Origin: Enterococcus termitis
Lineage (GTDB): Bacteria > Bacillota > Bacilli > Lactobacillales > Enterococcaceae
Assembly (NCBI RefSeq): GCF_001730305.1
Contig: NZ_MIJY01000006.1
Location: 1 to 64,000 of the forward strand
Direction: 5' to 3'
Length of the DNA: 64,000 bases
Shown here one piece after another: positions 63,908-64,000 of the stretch. The position numbers and the translations under genes are program-made. The notes under the pieces were generated by a model. It was given only the letters and a program-made list of their open reading frames with translations, searched no databases and was not told where the DNA came from. Position 1 is the first letter of the stretch, and each line of letters begins with the position of its first letter.

Positions 63908-64000
63908 TAAATGGTAATTCATATGAAAATAATACATAATAAACCGATATTTAGAAATGGAACAAAAGGAAGCTGCTGTATTTTTTTATTTAAAAAAAAG
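63908..64000. other. Window end
   Basis: AT-rich; no feature seen. Confidence 0.4.

Overview
The window is low-GC Firmicutes DNA and almost certainly from an Enterococcus. RpoB and RpoC look strongly enterococcal. A two-gene ctsR-clpC operon lacks mcsA/mcsB, there is a WxL surface-protein locus, a flavin-based extracellular electron transfer locus, and LXG/DUF4176 type VII secretion accessory genes. I cannot name the species from sequence reading alone.

Bases 1-10.4 kb are an accessory type VIIb secretion toxin/immunity array. It begins inside a polymorphic toxin with an Ntox15 DNase tip and its Tdi1-like immunity gene. It continues with decayed toxin tips, an LXG domain whose reading frame breaks just before a glycine-zipper tip, several membrane immunity candidates, three intact DUF4176 genes and two decayed ones, a tubby-like protein and a lipoprotein. 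Direct repeats and one shared junction sequence show how tips were shuffled. 10.4-11.1 kb is mostly non-coding.

11.1-18.2 kb is core: ctsR-clpC, two U32 peptidase-like tRNA hydroxylation genes (trhP1, trhP2) behind two large hairpin repeats, and glutathione reductase. 18.3-26.0 kb is an electron-transfer locus: dmkB, eetB, eetA and a long type II NADH dehydrogenase on the minus strand, divergent from pplA, fmnB and dmkA on the plus strand. Together they would move electrons from NADH through a demethylmenaquinone to surface flavin. A cell-wall anchored protein, birA, a zinc-ribbon protein and an IS110-like remnant follow.

29.1-40.3 kb is a WxL cell-surface locus with two divergent regulators (Mga-like and a winged-helix protein with a degenerate receiver), three WxL proteins, a small LPXTG protein, a DUF916/DUF3324 protein, a basic membrane protein and a signal-peptidase-I homologue that lacks both catalytic residues. 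40.9-46.4 kb holds a CopB-type ATPase and a TrpX-like ABC importer. The importer is preceded by an apparent leader-peptide attenuator with a Tyr/Phe-rich 18-residue peptide. 46.5-56.3 kb is core again: a lipoprotein, rpoB, rpoC, a NagB-family deaminase and msrA.

56.4-63.9 kb is the most novel part, a self-contained peptide system. In order it has an Rgg/PlcR-type regulator, a duplicated segment carrying a 13-codon peptide ORF, a 68-residue protein, an ABC ATPase/permease pair, a membrane-anchored thioredoxin-like protein, a DUF4097-like protein, a C39-peptidase ABC exporter, a second thioredoxin-like protein, then six 105-bp tandem repeats. Each repeat holds a ribosome binding site and a short ORF ending in the same Trp/Cys-rich 12-residue core, WVCVLWGAVCWG. 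The simplest reading is a quorum-regulated, exported, disulfide-closed micropeptide made from an amplified gene.
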